From assembly GCA_037576195.1 (NCBI GenBank), contig CM075101.1:45942001-46006000 (forward strand): a stretch of 64,000 nt of DNA, given 5' to 3'. The notes beneath the pieces were generated by a model that saw nothing but the letters and a program-made list of their open reading frames with translations, had not been told where the DNA came from and ran no database searches. Shown here piece by piece: positions 25,901-40,173 of the stretch; position 1 is the first letter of the stretch; every line of letters begins with the position of its first letter. The stretch comes from Phytoseiulus persimilis. Lineage: Eukaryota > Arthropoda > Arachnida > Mesostigmata > Phytoseiidae. Made by a program: the position numbers and the translations under genes.

Positions 25901-26826
25901 TTATTTATCACCGTTACCGGGAAAAATGCGAGACATCATGACGCACCTGGAGAATAATCGCCGAGACTTCCCGCGGGGGCGCAGTGAAATAATTTGCGCC
26001 GAATCGTGGAAGATTCCCACAAGACCACGAACGGAGTTTCGCTCCGGAGATTTCGGTCTCTCGTCTTCCCTTCACGAACGACGCAGATCCGGCATGTCCT
26101 GACATGGATTGAAACCGAGACAACTTTTCTTTGAAGATCCAATTCCTGGGCTACAACGCGGAACTGCACTCCAATCTAAGCGAAGCTATAGAACTGAGAG
26201 AAAGCAGCGGCCTCGTCGCCATATCGGTGCTTCTGCAGCTTGGCAACACGTCACATTCCGAATTTCGACACATAACCTCACAACTTCACAAAATCACCTA
26301 CAGAGGTATGTGCTCCACTTCCCTCTGAAGTTTTCTCCCTCTCTCGCGGAGGGAATCCGTAGCCCGTATCCTTTCCGATTCGCATGGGCTTTTTCATCAG
26401 CTAGTGGGACTCGGTTGAGCGAAGGAAGTGGAACATTCAGCGTTTTTGGCTTCAGATCAAGAGACGCAGCTCGAGGATTTCGAAATTGAACGACTCCTGC
26501 CCTCGACCGAGGAGTACATGACATACTCGGGATCCTTATCGCAGCCGGGCTGCGTGGAGAGCGTGCGTTGGATCGTCATGAACAAGGCTTTGCAGGTGTC
26601 GAAACAGCAGTTGTATCTACTCCGGAAACTCATGCAGGGTGACCAGGACAATCCGAAAGCGCCCCTTTGGAACAACGTGCGGCCGCTACAAGCTCTGAAC
26701 AACCGGGTGGTTTACACAAACATCGACTTCAAGAGGAGCAAGGATTCCCGGTGTCCTACGATGCAGAAGAATATGTATTATACCGCCAATCCCCGAAACT
26801 TCCAGGACGACCTCGCCATGTACTAG
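22994..26826 (+). CDS. carbonic anhydrase-related protein X/XI-like, paralogue B
   Basis: The model has five exons: 22994-23033, 25012-25196, 25292-25483, 26137-26305 and 26456-26826, encoding about 318 aa. Exon 1 gives a compact signal peptide (MRIRVLLATLLFG) and splices in phase 1 to the mature domain, which begins ANWEQWWTYDG. The RAQSP block, the Cys pair (HLCSRG, SQPGC) and the PLQALNNRVVYTNIDF block match paralogue A. The zinc site is only partly lost: HIH gives His116 and His118, so two ligands remain, while the third is Gln141. Catalysis is unlikely, but weak metal binding is conceivable. An NIT glycosylation site lies at 100. Exon lengths 185 and 169 and the first four intron positions and phases equal those of paralogue A, so the pair arose by duplication. 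Intron 2 appears to use a GC donor (AAG|GCGAGT). The final intron of paralogue A is absent here. Confidence 0.88.
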
Positions 26827-29800
26827 CTTCGTGTACTTGCGCGGGTCTGATCTAGCGAGCTCAAGCCGGAGAGGGGTCCGGTTGTTTGGTCCCATGTTGT
26901 ACAACATTAATGTTCCTCGGCATTTATCTTCCACTAGTGAGAGTTTGTGCATAGAAGACAGAAAATACAGACTGAATATTTTGCGTACTTCGCGGTGTTT
27001 TTCCTTCGATGGGTGGCGGGCGACTCGGGTCTCCGGCTTATAGTCCATAGCGATTTCAGAGCCGCGTCCCGTCCCCAGGGCCCGATCCGTGCATGCGCCG
27101 AGCCGTTCTCCAGACACGATCAGTGAAAACATGCTCTGCTCCGAATTCCGAAACCTTCAAAGTGCATGGGAATGCCTCCACGCAACCTCGCAGAACCGGA
27201 TCGGGCATTCCTCCGGCGCAACCGAGGATGTATCGATGGAAGGGTATAGAGTAATGATGCGTTAACAGTTCACATATCTGCTATCCACCTGCTATGATAT
27301 CTTTTGTCGATGTAGCTCCCGCTGTCGTCGTCGATGTTGTTGTTGCGCTCCCGGACGGCAACTGCAAAACGGGTGGTGACCGAAGTTTTTGTAAGATCGG
27401 CGGGTCGAGATGCTAATCGACATCCCCGATGCAACAGTCAGCAAGCGATAATGAGGGTCTTGCGGGAACAAGCCAAGCCGAGCTTAATTGTATAATCAGC
27501 GTGCAGGCGAGCTGGATGTTCTCCGATATCGACTCCGGGAGCTCAGTGCAGCGCCGCAGGAGAAAAATCTCGCCAGCGATCGATCCACCACTGCTCCCCA
27601 CTTGCTACTCGAGGGTGAAAGGAACGAACTACGGCCACAACATCCCATTGATCTGTTTGTGCGGAGATCGTCAGCACGAGCTCGAGCAACACAGTACAAT
27701 CACTTTTATTTCTGATTTTTCACTTTTCTCTTTACCTCTTTTTTCTCCTCTTCTTCTCTGTTCACTGATTCTGCTCTTCCGGAATCTGGACTCGGGGCCC
27801 GGCGGCGACCGCGCCGCTGGCTGCGATCTGCAAGGTTGACGAGTGTGTGAGCTCATGAGTGTCGTGCTTCGCCTTTGTTTTCGCGCCGGAGTCGCACAAG
27901 GTCAGATGTTTGTGGAAATTTTCGACCAAGGGCGACACAGGATAACTGGGGAACCTCGTTTGTTCCCCCGGGCCCTGGATCCCCTGCGCGCTTCTCTCCG
28001 GGACACGTCTCTTTGGAAGCGGATACCCTTAAAGCTCGCCATCGCCCCAACTGGACGGGAATCGGCGATAGCTTCAACATCTGAAAAACTTGTAGCCCTT
28101 TCGAGGCCAAGGTCGCGTAGATCTGATCCATGTCTGAGATCTCCGTCGTTTTCCACCGTTGTCAGCTTGGGACCAGCCCGAACCCGAGCTCCTCACACGG
28201 GCTTTCGGTTCACGCAGCCTCCTCGCAGCTCGGCCGTCCTCGTTCGGTGCAATCATACACTTTATCCATCGGGGCTGTATTTGTTTATGGCGGATTGGAC
28301 GGCGTTGGACGTCGAGGCTTTGTGATATCGGAGGATGACGACGATGGCGGCGGCGGCTACCGAAGGAGGAAAAAAAAACAAAAAGGATTTGAGTGAAAAT
28401 AATATCCTGCTTAGAGCGACGCTGGGGCGAAAAAAGGATCAACCAGCAACTCTATCCTTGTATTCGTTCGGATCGTCCTCCTGCGCCTCCGCTGTTCAGC
28501 CTCGTTCTCCTCCTCTTCGGAGAGAGATCCACTTCGAGCGGAATCTTTTCTCCAGGAGTCTGTCTTCAAGCGTGAATTGCGACCTCTCCGTGCAGCTTTC
28601 CCTCACCCTTCAGGGTCCAGAGCATCGTTTCCATTTTCTTATACACCGCAGGGACAAAAGAATAGACTCGAACATGTTATTTCCCGAAACTCCTCCGGGA
28701 GTTGCGGCCAACTTGAAATTACATGGCGCACCGTAGCTGTGGAGGCGAGGAAAGTGTCCCGCGGACTCACATAAACTCTGCTCTGTCAGTTCGGGTATCT
28801 GACCGAGAATCATTCGGCACACCGCTCTCGAAACGGTCTGACCTGAGCCACAATGCAAATCCATTCTTCTTCGTAAGATGCCATCTAACAACAACGTAAC
28901 AAGGCCTATCAGCTCGTAGCATCCACTCCAGACAGCGAGTCAATTGACAGAGCTCGAGGCATCATCCCTCATTCGATTCATGCTGACGGAGATTGGTCTG
29001 TTATTGTTGGTGACGCTGCGAGCAGTCCGCTTCCTCTGTCGTCCTCAGCTCCTCGTGCCCGTCGGTCCGGCCTTTCCCCAACGGGGTCTTCGCCGTGGCT
29101 GGCGAACTCTGTGTCAGCAGTCCAATTATGAGCCCACAACATCAACAACCCCGAGGGACCGATGCTTTTCCCCACCTTGCTAGCATGGCATCTTTTACTA
29201 CACAATACCTATTCCCCATGGCCTGCTAGTTTGCCTTATGATCTCCGAAAACAGAAATCCTGCGGCACGGGGAAACTCTGCGCAACCTTGAACTGCGGAA
29301 AAATCGAGTCCCTGATACCAGACAGAAGCAGGTGGTGGAGCCCGGGATTCGTTGCAATGCTCATGAGCACTTCTTGCCACGATGCTTAGCGCTGAGGGAA
29401 TCGGGCATTATTGCTGCCGAGTCGAGCCGAGCACAAAACGAGCCGACGTGATGAGAATCGTCGCCACATCAGCGACTACACAGCGACCGACCGACTCCTA
29501 CACCGAGTCCTACACGATCTCGCACAACAGCGACCGCACTCAGTACAAACAACTCCCCAGCCATCTGTAGACATCAACAAAGCTTGGGCTCGAAGACCGA
29601 TGGGATAAGGAGGTGAACATTGCCGCGCTCCCTCAAATGACGAACCATCCCAGCCGAACTGCCAACCATGAATCCTCTCGACGGAGAAAAGTGAGAAAAA
29701 TCCAGTTCTGCTCAACGTTGTTACCGCGTCGGACGTCCTGGGAATCATCGACAAGAACGCGGGATGCATCGAGGAAAAGCCACAGGACCTCTCGGAGCTC

Positions 29801-32800
29801 GACGAGCTCGCGCGCGAGCACCGTGCTGCGGGTGGGGTTCGCTCCGCTCTATGAAAGCTTCGAAAGGCTACAAACGAAGCCAATAAAGTTGATCGTAACG
29901 AAGTGACCGCAGGCGTTACGGAGGAAGAACGAGAGACTGCACCTGGTTGGCGAGCGAGGCTGCTCCCTGACTAACGGTTGGTCTGTCGGCTGCGAGTGAC
30001 AGTCCCCATCGTCGGGTACGGCTGCGAGTAGGCAGAGGAACGAAAGTGCTTCAAATTAGAACGAACGCGTTTCCACCGAATTAGGGCCGAAAGCAAAGTT
30101 TCAGTTAAACTGCTTCGCCAACTCTGACCAATTTCAAGTCAGGCTTCGAGTACGCAAACCCCGTCGACGAGCGATCCGCTGCATGCATAAAGATGTAGGC
30201 AGCGATGATATCAGACAAAGTCCCGCGACATGGAGCCCATTTTTAGTCGATTCACGTGAGAGGCGAGGAGTGCTCGTGTAAACTGAGCTCGTGTCTCCAT
30301 AATTGGCCGCTACTTATCCCGGGCAGTTCCGTGGCGAGCAACAGCTATGCGAACTAAAGCCGCAGTTACATGCTTACTGATTACGCCCGATTTCGCGCGT
30401 CACGAAAAATACGGAAAACGCCCCGTAATATTTAACGAGTCTCTACGGCAGACACCACAGGGTGTTTTACGTATTATCCGCATTTGCCGCAGAAGCGGCT
30501 CTGCTACTGAACGAGCTGCCTGAATCCGCGCCGGAAACGGCGGAGCGCTCGATTATGAAACCGGAAAAATTTACCGATAAACCCCGGGCTGGTTTGAGAG
30601 GGCACCTCTCCAGAGTTTATTGAGGGGGCCGGGTAGATGAGCGTATGTAATACAGATAACAATAAAAGCAAATCACTGAAGATACACCTGTACTCAGCGC
30701 CTGTATCACGTCCACACCTGCTCGTGTGGACTTGATAAAAGCCGACATTTTTACGAGGCAGAGGCTTTAGCCAGCGCAATATGTGAGCCGGGAAAATCTA
30801 TACGGAGTAGGGTTACATCTATAAAAGTTTCTTTACGGGCCCGCGATGGATATTTAGGCCCCGTTTACGAGCGGAGGCCCCGCTTGCCTCTGGCTCCACA
30901 TGTCGTGCTGGGATTTGATTCCGTGTGTGCGTGCATCCGTCAAACTCGAGCCTCCCCGCACTTCACTGCGCGCGGGCCTTCCGCGCATTGTGAAGAGACA
31001 AGCTCAACAGCGCCAACTGTTCGATGAATGCCTCGGTCGGTAATCTGACGAATTTATATTCGGATTTGCTCAAGTTACCCGCTGCGTTCAACAAGATGTA
31101 AGTGAGTGAAGAAGAAAACGACGCAACTCAACGTTGACCCCAACCAGAATATGCTTGCCGACGATTGTGTTCCCATGGAGGCATCCAGTGACCATTACCC
31201 GCGAGTCTCCCCCAATCGACACGAATGTCCGAGCCTCAACAACCTGACGACGGCCTTCCGTCGCGAAATAGGGCCGCGGGACTCCTCAGAATGACTGGCT
31301 GCGATCGAATTCTGAGCTCAATGAACGCGTTGAGAGAGCGCGATGGAACACCCGGAGGGTTCATTTGTCTCCAGCTGGATTCATTTCCGAGTGTAGTGAA
31401 CACAAACGACGAGGCCACGGGAAGGGCAGTGGTTATAGCAGTTGGGATTGAAGAAAGTTTTCTGAGCTGTCTTCCTTCTCCATCAGCGACAGCAAGATTG
31501 TTCACCATCAGCGTCTCAACAGATGGATAACGGTTATTAGCGCCGTGGCGGAGCTGCCGAAGGGTGGTTGAACGGTCCGAGCGAAGGAAGGGAAGACGAA
31601 CGAAGGAACCGAATTAGCAAGAAGGAGGAGGAGAAAGTGTTAAACAGGATGATCCTTCGAGCACGTGTCAAATGTAGCAGCGGCTGAAGAATTCACTCGG
31701 AAGAAACGGATCACCAACTTGCCTGACACGAAACTTCCTCCGCACACCTCAGCGGTTAGAAACAGACTCGCTTCTTGCTGCTATGTCCTTTTACCCCGAC
31801 TGTTCTCCTCTCGCCGGCGAGTCTGCCAGATGGGCCGGGAGGAAGGCTCGAAGTGCTCGCTCTCTCGAGAACGACGGGTGGACGTCGGTCCACGTTTAGT
31901 CGAATCCGACGAATTTCTCGGAGCGGGGATTCAGTGCCGCTTTCGAGAAAAGCTCGCCAGACACCGAGTTGTACACGATACTCGTAGCGTTGCGAGTACA
32001 GTTTCTGTTCCTTTTCCGCGACCTTGTTCCTCGTGTTTTCCGCCGGACTATCGTTTGATTCGCTCACTCGAGCCATTTCCACCGCCTTCAGAGCTTCCGA
32101 GAGTCGAAATCGAATTCAAGTCACCATCGTGCAGTGTAAACCCGTGACAACAAGAACCGTTATGGCGACTCCATCGATCCACAGAGCCGTTTCGCCCCTC
32201 CGTTTGACTGGCCTGCGGTTTCACAGGAACCCTGTCTAGAGATGCTTCTCTCAAGTCTTCCTCCTCTTTTCCGCGGAGCGTTCGTTGCGACGACATTCCA
32301 CTGCTCGCCAATTTCTGCCATCATAGTTCTGAATATCGGTTTGGAGCTCTGGGCGGAACTTGGAGAGCTCTTTGCTGCGAGTAGCGAATCGCAAGGAAAT
32401 TACTTGAAAGTACGAACCGCACGCTCGGTCCAATAGTTCCCGGGATTCTCGACAAAACTGGGATTCGGAATCGGGGCTAGAGCTGAAAGAGGGATATTTT
32501 CCGAGGAATCCCGGTGACTGACTCAGGAACGATCGATGGTCGCGCCGAAATGCGTGGAGGCGCCCTCTGAACTCGCACCGGAGTTTTCTTCGCGGGACCG
32601 CATTTTGAGCTTCCCGAAAGCGTAGGCTCTACCCGCGCTGTAGCCCACTACCCGGCTGAGAACCATTGAGCGCGGAGTGAAGCGGAGCAGCCACTCCGAG
32701 AATAATTCATTGCGACCGGGTCGGCGCCGCTCGAAATTGCAGTGTACGCAGTTTACCACGCACCTTCGAACTGACCCAGACCCCGCTTGACATCGTAGCT

Positions 32801-35800
32801 CCCACGGCCGGCTACTCACTGGTCATTTGCTAATCGATTCCAACTGTAGAGTCTTCGATCTGAACGAACAGTTTGTTACTTGTGTCCGTTGCTCTGTCCA
32901 TTGGAGGGCTCCACGAGTGCGCCTGTGCATGGGCGTTTGTTCCTGGCTTGCTGCACGGCTCGCCGACTTAGCATCGGCTGCGTGCATCGGCCGCCTGAAT
33001 CCTTCATGCTCACGGCATTTCATACTCGGCCGATGTTAATAATATCAACAACGATTTCTTGATCGATTCCGCCATCTTCTCCACCTAATTGATGTGCGCC
33101 TGTACGCTTTGAATGCGCTCGTTCGAATATTCCGAGACACTCGTGAGAGGAGAACGACAGCTTTGAACCAACAGTCAGGGCAGCGTAGCCTGCTGTGATG
33201 ATTGAGAGATCCGATGAATTATTAGCCAAATCTTCTGTCGATTCTCATCGCTGCTCGTTGCTGAGAGACGATCTTCCAGCGTGACAGGCACGAGAGCGAG
33301 CAGACAGATTTTCCGATGGGGCAGGAACGCACCGATGGGGGCCAACGAACGAAAACACCCAAAATACGTGCGGATCGAAGCTTGGTGTGGCTCCTAACGA
33401 ATTGGGAACCCTCCGCTGTTGGGCCTCGGATCTCCAACGAGGTTCCGCGCTGCAAAGCTGGAAGTCGTTCGAGTCGAACTGTGTGGAGGCGTAGTTTTGC
33501 GTGGCGCATATCTTCTATCCGCTCGCTTTTGACTGCTTCTTGAGATAATCCCCCATCCTCTTTGAGGACGGATGCAACGAGAGGAGGTATATCTCTTCTC
33601 GGGAGAGGAGGAAAGAGGAGAAGTCACAAATAAAATTGGATGAAACCAGTGGAGCGTCTTCAAGAAGCCTGCCTGCCCGACCGCCTTAGCGTCTTTTGCT
33701 GGCTGCTGCCGCCCTAGCTGAGTGGGTGGGAAGACTGCTCCGTAGTCGTGGGGCAGGGGATCCGGTGGGGACTCGAGGATCGCTAACACCGCTCAAGCTG
33801 AAAGAATCGATTCTGAGACGAGACGGAACGCGCGAGCAGACATGAATCTCTCGATGTTTCGAAGGATTGATTCTCGACGGAATTAACAAGTCAGATATCG
33901 AGCTGCCGGGCTTGCTGCGCCCCGACTGCGGAACCTGCCGCGTCGAACAACGCGATCAGCCAGCGGGGCCCGTCGATGTGTGCTCGACGGCGCACGATCG
34001 CCCCCCAAACAATTTGTGGGCTGCGCCACGGGCCGTTCACGAAAACGAAAAGCTCTATTTCCATGAAGCGTTTGGGAGCAGCGAACGTCCGCACGGGACC
34101 ATCGCCGCTGAAGCGAGCGAGCCTGACGAGTGTTTCCGCAGCGCCGATTCGTGGCGTGGAGGTTTGTTTGACGTCATTCTTATCTCAACTCACGTTTCGG
34201 AGATTAACGTGAAAGATGGCGGGGGAAGGAAAAACTGTGCTCGGGATCCTTTTGTTGACAGTCCGCAACCCAGCTCAGCGTGCCTCTGCGAACGCAGACT
34301 GACGAGTGCGCGTGTGTTTCGACTCCGTTCTGCTCGTTGAAGCTGAAATTAGCCACGGCCAGTGATGCTATCAGAAGAAGTCCGTTCCATCGTTTCCATA
34401 GGGTGGGACGTCTACCCATGACTCCTACCGAAGGCGACGATAAATATAACGGCTTCGGAATCTAGCTTATTGCAAGGAAAGCTCACCATCCAGACCCGGC
34501 GAAAAGTAAATGACCTTCGCGACGTTGCCCAATAGGGGACGAAGACCGTTGAGCATAATGTGAAATTTAGATTGCCAAACACCCCGTTTCATTGAGAGTA
34601 GCATTCGTCCTTCGGCCTTCTCAGCTCACGAAGGTAACGGCTTGCAAAGTCTCAAGAACAGTCGCGAACTCAGATTTCGAAGCGATCCGTAACACCGTCT
34701 CGTTCTCTCCAGCGAGCGGACAAGCGAAGTAATGCTCAGAGCGAAGTATGATCGACCTCCTTCGCAGTGAACCTGAACCGTTCCCAGACCTCCATGAACC
34801 TTGCGAAAACTCATCGGCTAGGGGTGTTGTGAACTCACACTGTGAACAGATCTCGGGAAGTGAAGAGTTTCCAGATTCCAGACGCAGCTCATTATAGCTC
34901 CACCTGATCTTCTTAGAGGGTGACTTCCTACAAACGCTTTCTCCCCTGAGGCACGTGTTTCCCGGAGAAATTTCGGATAACGGTAGAATGCAAACACCCT
35001 GTTCATGGTCACTGCTCACAAACGCGGCGTTTCTGTGTCCTCATCAATCGAAATTTTTCGCGAGATGCAGGGTAAGCGGGGTCAGACTGTGTCTCTCGAG
35101 CGCTAGGGTGCTACGGCACCGTGGAGGTCAAACCCGCATCGAAGGCGGTGCCTTGAAAAGAGGGGGGACCATGATCGCCACTCGCGAAGTAAGAGTACGA
35201 ACGATATTTCTGAGAGGGAGAGGTGCGCATATAATTCTCGAACGCGTATTCGAGGCTACTGGTGGCCAGTGTGTTCAGCACGAGCAAGATCGAGGACCCC
35301 CAATATCGGAATTGGGGTTCCAACCAACGAAACGGCTCAGTAGGGAACACGGTCTGCGCCTCTACTGGCAACCGGTCAGGTGTGAGTAGCCGCTCAAGGC
35401 AAAGATCCGGGATGAGATCACCATATTAGGAGAATGGCCAGTGGTGGAGTGAGCATCCCATCATTCCCTTTTCGAATAATTTTCCGCTCGTTGTTCGTCA
35501 GGGAACCATAATTCAGGCAACCGGCGGGCTCAGAGTTGGACCCTTCCAATCGATACGGAGAACTCAAAGCAAGGACTTTTGCAGTAGTTATTATATGATA
35601 CATCTTTGAACTCCGGAGAATGATCGCTCAAGGGGAACGGGTATTCGTGTCGAAATAGGACGAGAAAAACTCCCAGAAGGAGGAGCTCGAATGAGAGAGG
35701 GAGATAGGCTGCCAACACCCTGTGATCTCGGCCAGACGCCATCATCCTTTTGATCAAGGTTGAGACAGATCTGATCAGATCAGTGGGACCCGCAGCAAAC

Positions 35801-37891
35801 GGACCCAAACGAGTGCGGTGGGCACCGGTGGGCGTTGGTACGCGTAGGTGGAATATCTGAGGGCCACATTAATCTGGCTAAGGTTAACGGCTTCGACTGG
35901 GGTGTCTGAGTGAGTGAGTGTGCGGTCGGTCGGCTGTTCCTGTTTGAGGAAGGGTTCCCCGTGCCGACCGCCCGTGTGTCTTAGGATGTATGCTCCCCTT
36001 ACTGCTCTTTCGTAATGGGGATAGATGGTTCGTGTGGCCCTGTCTTGTCACGATTCCGACATCCTGTTCCTTGTGAACACACAGGAGCAACTTGTAGAGT
36101 CAGACAATGTTATGCCGTGGACCGAAACCTATCTCACTCTGCGCCCCCATGCTGGAATTTCGGAATAACATCACCAAGGGATGTTTCCCTCGATGCCCAA
36201 ACTCTGCCATGCTCAATGGATGATTGGACGCCGCGGGACTCAGGCTCATGTGGTATTCCTAGGCCACACTCAAGGATCCGTGGATTTTTGAGGGCCAAAC
36301 GCAGACTCCTCCAGGTCTCTAGGTGGTGATGCCTCGGATTCACGCTTCAAAGAGATTCGATGCCCCTTTGGCGAACAGTGGCAAAGGCCAACCTTGTCGA
36401 GAATCTGAAAAAGTCGAACCAGAATTCCAAGGTCCGAACCCATTATTGGTTGAAACGTATTAGGTTATTGATTTTTCACGCCTTGTCCACATTGATTGGA
36501 TGGATACGAGGAACGGGCAAATTTCAGTTCCATTGTTCGGAACCCACTGATCAGAACCTGGAAGTGATTGGGAGGTGAACATATCAATCTTATCATCCAT
36601 CACTCGCTTTGAGCTGGTGATGGTCGCCGAGATGGGGTGTCCATGGGGGAAGGATGACTTGAGCCGCGGTGCTCAAAGCTGACAAATTTTTCCCGACGAA
36701 AGGCATCATCGTCGACTCCGACAAGTTGTTCTGCATGCTCCATGTCTTGCCGCTCACGTCTCTAATTCTTCCAAGCTCTGTGAGTTCAGTTCAAACGTTC
36801 TCCGACTGTTCAATCGTTTGCTTTCGAGCGTGCTGAAATCTCTGCATTTGCATGCGAGAGGATGAGGGCATCAAGGAATACTCATCTGATCGGATCCACT
36901 GAACAGCCCTCAGTCTGATTTGCGGGGAATCATCTGTTCGAATCAGCATACATTATTCCGACCGCGACAGCTTTCCCCGTCGTTTGAACCGGAACCTCTG
37001 GATGGGGCTCCCGTGTATCGGTCGTACAGAGCGGCCCAATATGATGATCCATCGGATATCGTTAACTTGTTGAGGTTTCAACACTGTGTAATAAGAGGAG
37101 TGAGGTCGACAACTCTGCGACAGCCACGACCGCTGCTCATCTTGGTACTCGGCGGAGCAAGACGACACCGACGTACAATCTCCGCCTCGCCGATTTTAAT
37201 ATCGTCTTCTCGTCCTTACGCTCGTTTTTAAACGAAACTTGAACTTGAGGGATCGCCCTTCACGACTCGACCGTACCCTTGCACCGCTCTCGTTCTGATT
37301 TTCTCAGCCTATCGGGACACTCTCACAAGTTGTCATCGTGCTTTTCCATATTGGAACCGGGCGGGTTCCGAGCGGGAGGAAAATGTTTGAGGTGAGGAAC
37401 GATCGACGAGATTTTCCATGTCATCTTCAGACAGAAACCAATCCAGCTCACCAATGAGAGCTCACCTCGCCATCTCAGCGATTGCTCCGTCCGCGAACAC
37501 TTTTAATTGCGAATGGCCCAGCGTGAGGTGCCGCCCCAAGTTCTCTTGGGAGAATCGCTGTGGATCACATGTTCTTTTGTCTTCTTTTCCCTCTGCGTTC
37601 ACTACCACGATTACGGTAAAAGCATTACCGGTACCTCTCCAAGCCTTTCCAGCTCCGACCCAATGTCTCCGGGGTGCTTCGCGTCTCTCACAAAGAACAC
37701 GTTGACTCCTCCACGTCGATGCTCTCTTCATCCATCTATTTCTTCTCTCAGCGTCGGTGCCCCTGAGCTCGCCTCAGGGGCCCGAATCGATTGAGCCGAC
37801 GGAGCCCCACGTTCCTCCGGCGTCTTTGTCTAGTCAGCGCCCACCGTCGCCATTTGCCCCCGAACCCTAGCTGAAATCATCGGAATCGATC
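26827..37891. other. 11-kb region without a confident gene
   Basis: Both strands carry only short or composition-driven frames, including Arg-rich ones at about 27.4-28.7 kb and 33.9-34.3 kb. I found no exon pair with compatible phases and no match to a known family. A locally AT-richer stretch at about 35.9-36.6 kb differs in texture from its surroundings but shows no terminal repeats that I could see. Regulatory DNA or exons shorter than I can recognise are possible. Confidence 0.35.
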
Positions 37892-38225
37892 TCATGTGAA
37901 GCTCGCCCCGCAGAACTTATTTCCATGTTCGGCAGAATGGTCTGCCGTCCGAGCGAAACGAATGCGGAGAAGCGAAACATTGGTTTCAACAAAGTTCAAA
38001 AGCTCCCACGTCCAGTGTGGCTTGTAGACAAGCTTGTAATTATGCTGCTCTCTGTCCCCGTGAGCTCCCGGGCCATGCGCTCCTTTCCGCTCGAGTTCCT
38101 CTCCACATACTTTTGTCTTCAAATGAGACCTTACGGAGAAGGCGTTCCAACCCTCCGCGAAAATCGGAGGAGCTCTTCGATCTCATGCACGAGCCAACCG
38201 GGTACTTCCGGACGCGACTCGAGAT
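37892..38225 (-). CDS. 3' two-exon piece of an unknown minus-strand gene
   Basis: Two exons, 38225-38135 and 38051-37892, are joined by an 83-nt GT-AG intron (donor CC|GTAAGG, acceptor GGGACAG|AG). The first starts in phase 1 and leaves CC; the second supplies A, so the codon is CCA and the frame continues. The product contains ESRPEVPGWLVHEIEELLRF and then HNYKLVYKPHWTWELLNF, and ends at a stop at 37892. The regular hydrophobic spacing and phase agreement argue for real coding sequence. I do not recognise the family. It may be the 3' end of the gene seen at 40.2-41.1 kb, but exons between 38.2 and 40.2 kb were not resolved. Confidence 0.4.
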
Positions 38226-40173
38226 CTGACGTCTATTCCTTTCGTGACCACGATGCCGCACCGCTAACGAGACGTTCGGGAACTCCTTCGTGTCTGGATG
38301 CCCTGATGAATTCATGCCTCCGATGTGTGCATACATGGATGACCGGAAGTCGCGACTTTCCTTGGCTCGCGAAATCGGGACGGCGTCTGAGCTCGAAGTA
38401 AGTTCCCAGCATGAGCGAATCGTAGAAGGTGGTCGCTACAGATGTTTGGAGCCGCAACTCGTTGCGAGGAGGCCGTCGCGCCTCATTGAAGCCCCGCATG
38501 TCTTCCGACGGAAACGACTTGGATCCCCGACCCGACAACGAATGGTCGGGCTGAGCATTTAATTGCATGGCTTTGGAGTCCGCTCCCCTTTCGGCATTAA
38601 AACTAAGATGCAACTGGCTGTCTTATGCCCTCGTGCAGCCATCGAAGAAATCCCCCGCTCTGCAAATGCTCGAACAAATTCCAGTGAACGGAGCGATAGC
38701 AGATCAGTGGCTGAGTTTTCGTCGAACCGATGAAAGACAAGTGATTAGCGTGGGCAAGTTTCGAGGTCCAGAGCAGAAATCCCGCTGGAAAATTCCCGAA
38801 CGACTCGTCCTGGGTCCCGGGACTGCCATCCGAACTCCGCGCGCCGTCCGAAGCTCTGTCTTCCCGAATGGCGAAGGTTACGAGCATAAATTTTTTCACT
38901 CTTTCCCTCTCGAAGACTTGTTGCAAAACTGCTCAACACACACATCTGGCCGCGGAAGTTCTCCAGGCTCACGAGACCCTGTGTGCGTTTGGAATTCAGA
39001 GTGCTGTAGGGCCACCAAAGTTTTCGCAGACGGAGAGGAACATAAAGAGTGACTCCGAGAGAACACAAAGTAAGTTCAGCTCACGGAGGAAAGGAAACAC
39101 TTTGGATCCTCGAAGTCGCATTCCTCATTGCAAATGCGTTATTCATGAACCCCGTTCCACCAAATGCGTCCCACTGTTTGCGCGGTCGTTGCGAGAAGCC
39201 GCGGCGGCTGCCAGAGCGGAGGGAAAGCAGTTGGAAACAGGACAGCGGAAGGTCCACGATGGGGGTCAGGGGGCGCGGGCAACGCCGGAAGGACGAATGC
39301 CTAAAAACCTTTCAGCTCCCTCCACGGACTGACCTCCCACCTGTCGTTTTTCCACGAAACCTATTAAACAGAGCCTCTAGCAAGGGGTGGTCAGTGTGAG
39401 GTTGGGCGCGCGTAAAAAGTTGTTAATGATGAAGCGACAATATGGCTGGCTCTCCGGTATGGCCCCAGGCAGGTGCCGAGAACCTCCACAAAAACATCCG
39501 AACATGGATGATCTGATCGAGAGAGGACAGTATTGGCTTCAGTGCACAAAGCCCTCGGCGAAATAGGCCCGAGAGACTTTTACCGGTAACCTTAGGGAGT
39601 TGAAGATTGTCCTTATATCCGAGGGGCAAACAGGAACGCTTATGCAGTGAGTGCGCGATCTGACGATGGAAAGCCTAGTATTGGAATCCGATTGCGCGAA
39701 GCGTCCGATCGCGATTCCAGGGGCTATTCCCGATCGTTCGGGCATGCCGGAACATGTTCCTAGCTTCCAGAGGAGCGTCATCCCGGGTTCCATCTCATTC
39801 CCTGCTGCAACTGATTTTCCACGCGCGACCTGACACCATGCTTCGCGACGCGCATTCGTCTCCAACGATTCCCTATGAAAGAGAATCGCTGGTGTTCGGT
39901 GGTCTTCTCAACGCTCATAACGGAGTCTATTCCATGGATACCGTTGAGACAATCACAACTGATTCCGATGTTGGTCGATGCGTGCTTGCTGCGTCAAAAA
40001 GACCCCACAAAATCACTTCCGAACACCTACGAGCTTCCGTTAATCTCGCGAACAATCAGCCGAAGAATCCACTAGAATATTTCCCCGCCCTCGGGAGTGG
40101 CCCGAGACACAAGAACCAGTTGGTCTAAACGAAGTTTGATCTACCCGCTTCCGAGTGATGAGCGATACATCAC

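Noticed and set aside
35880-36590. stretch with different texture suspected of being a transposon
   Set aside because: No terminal repeats, target duplications or transposase/RT motifs could be seen.
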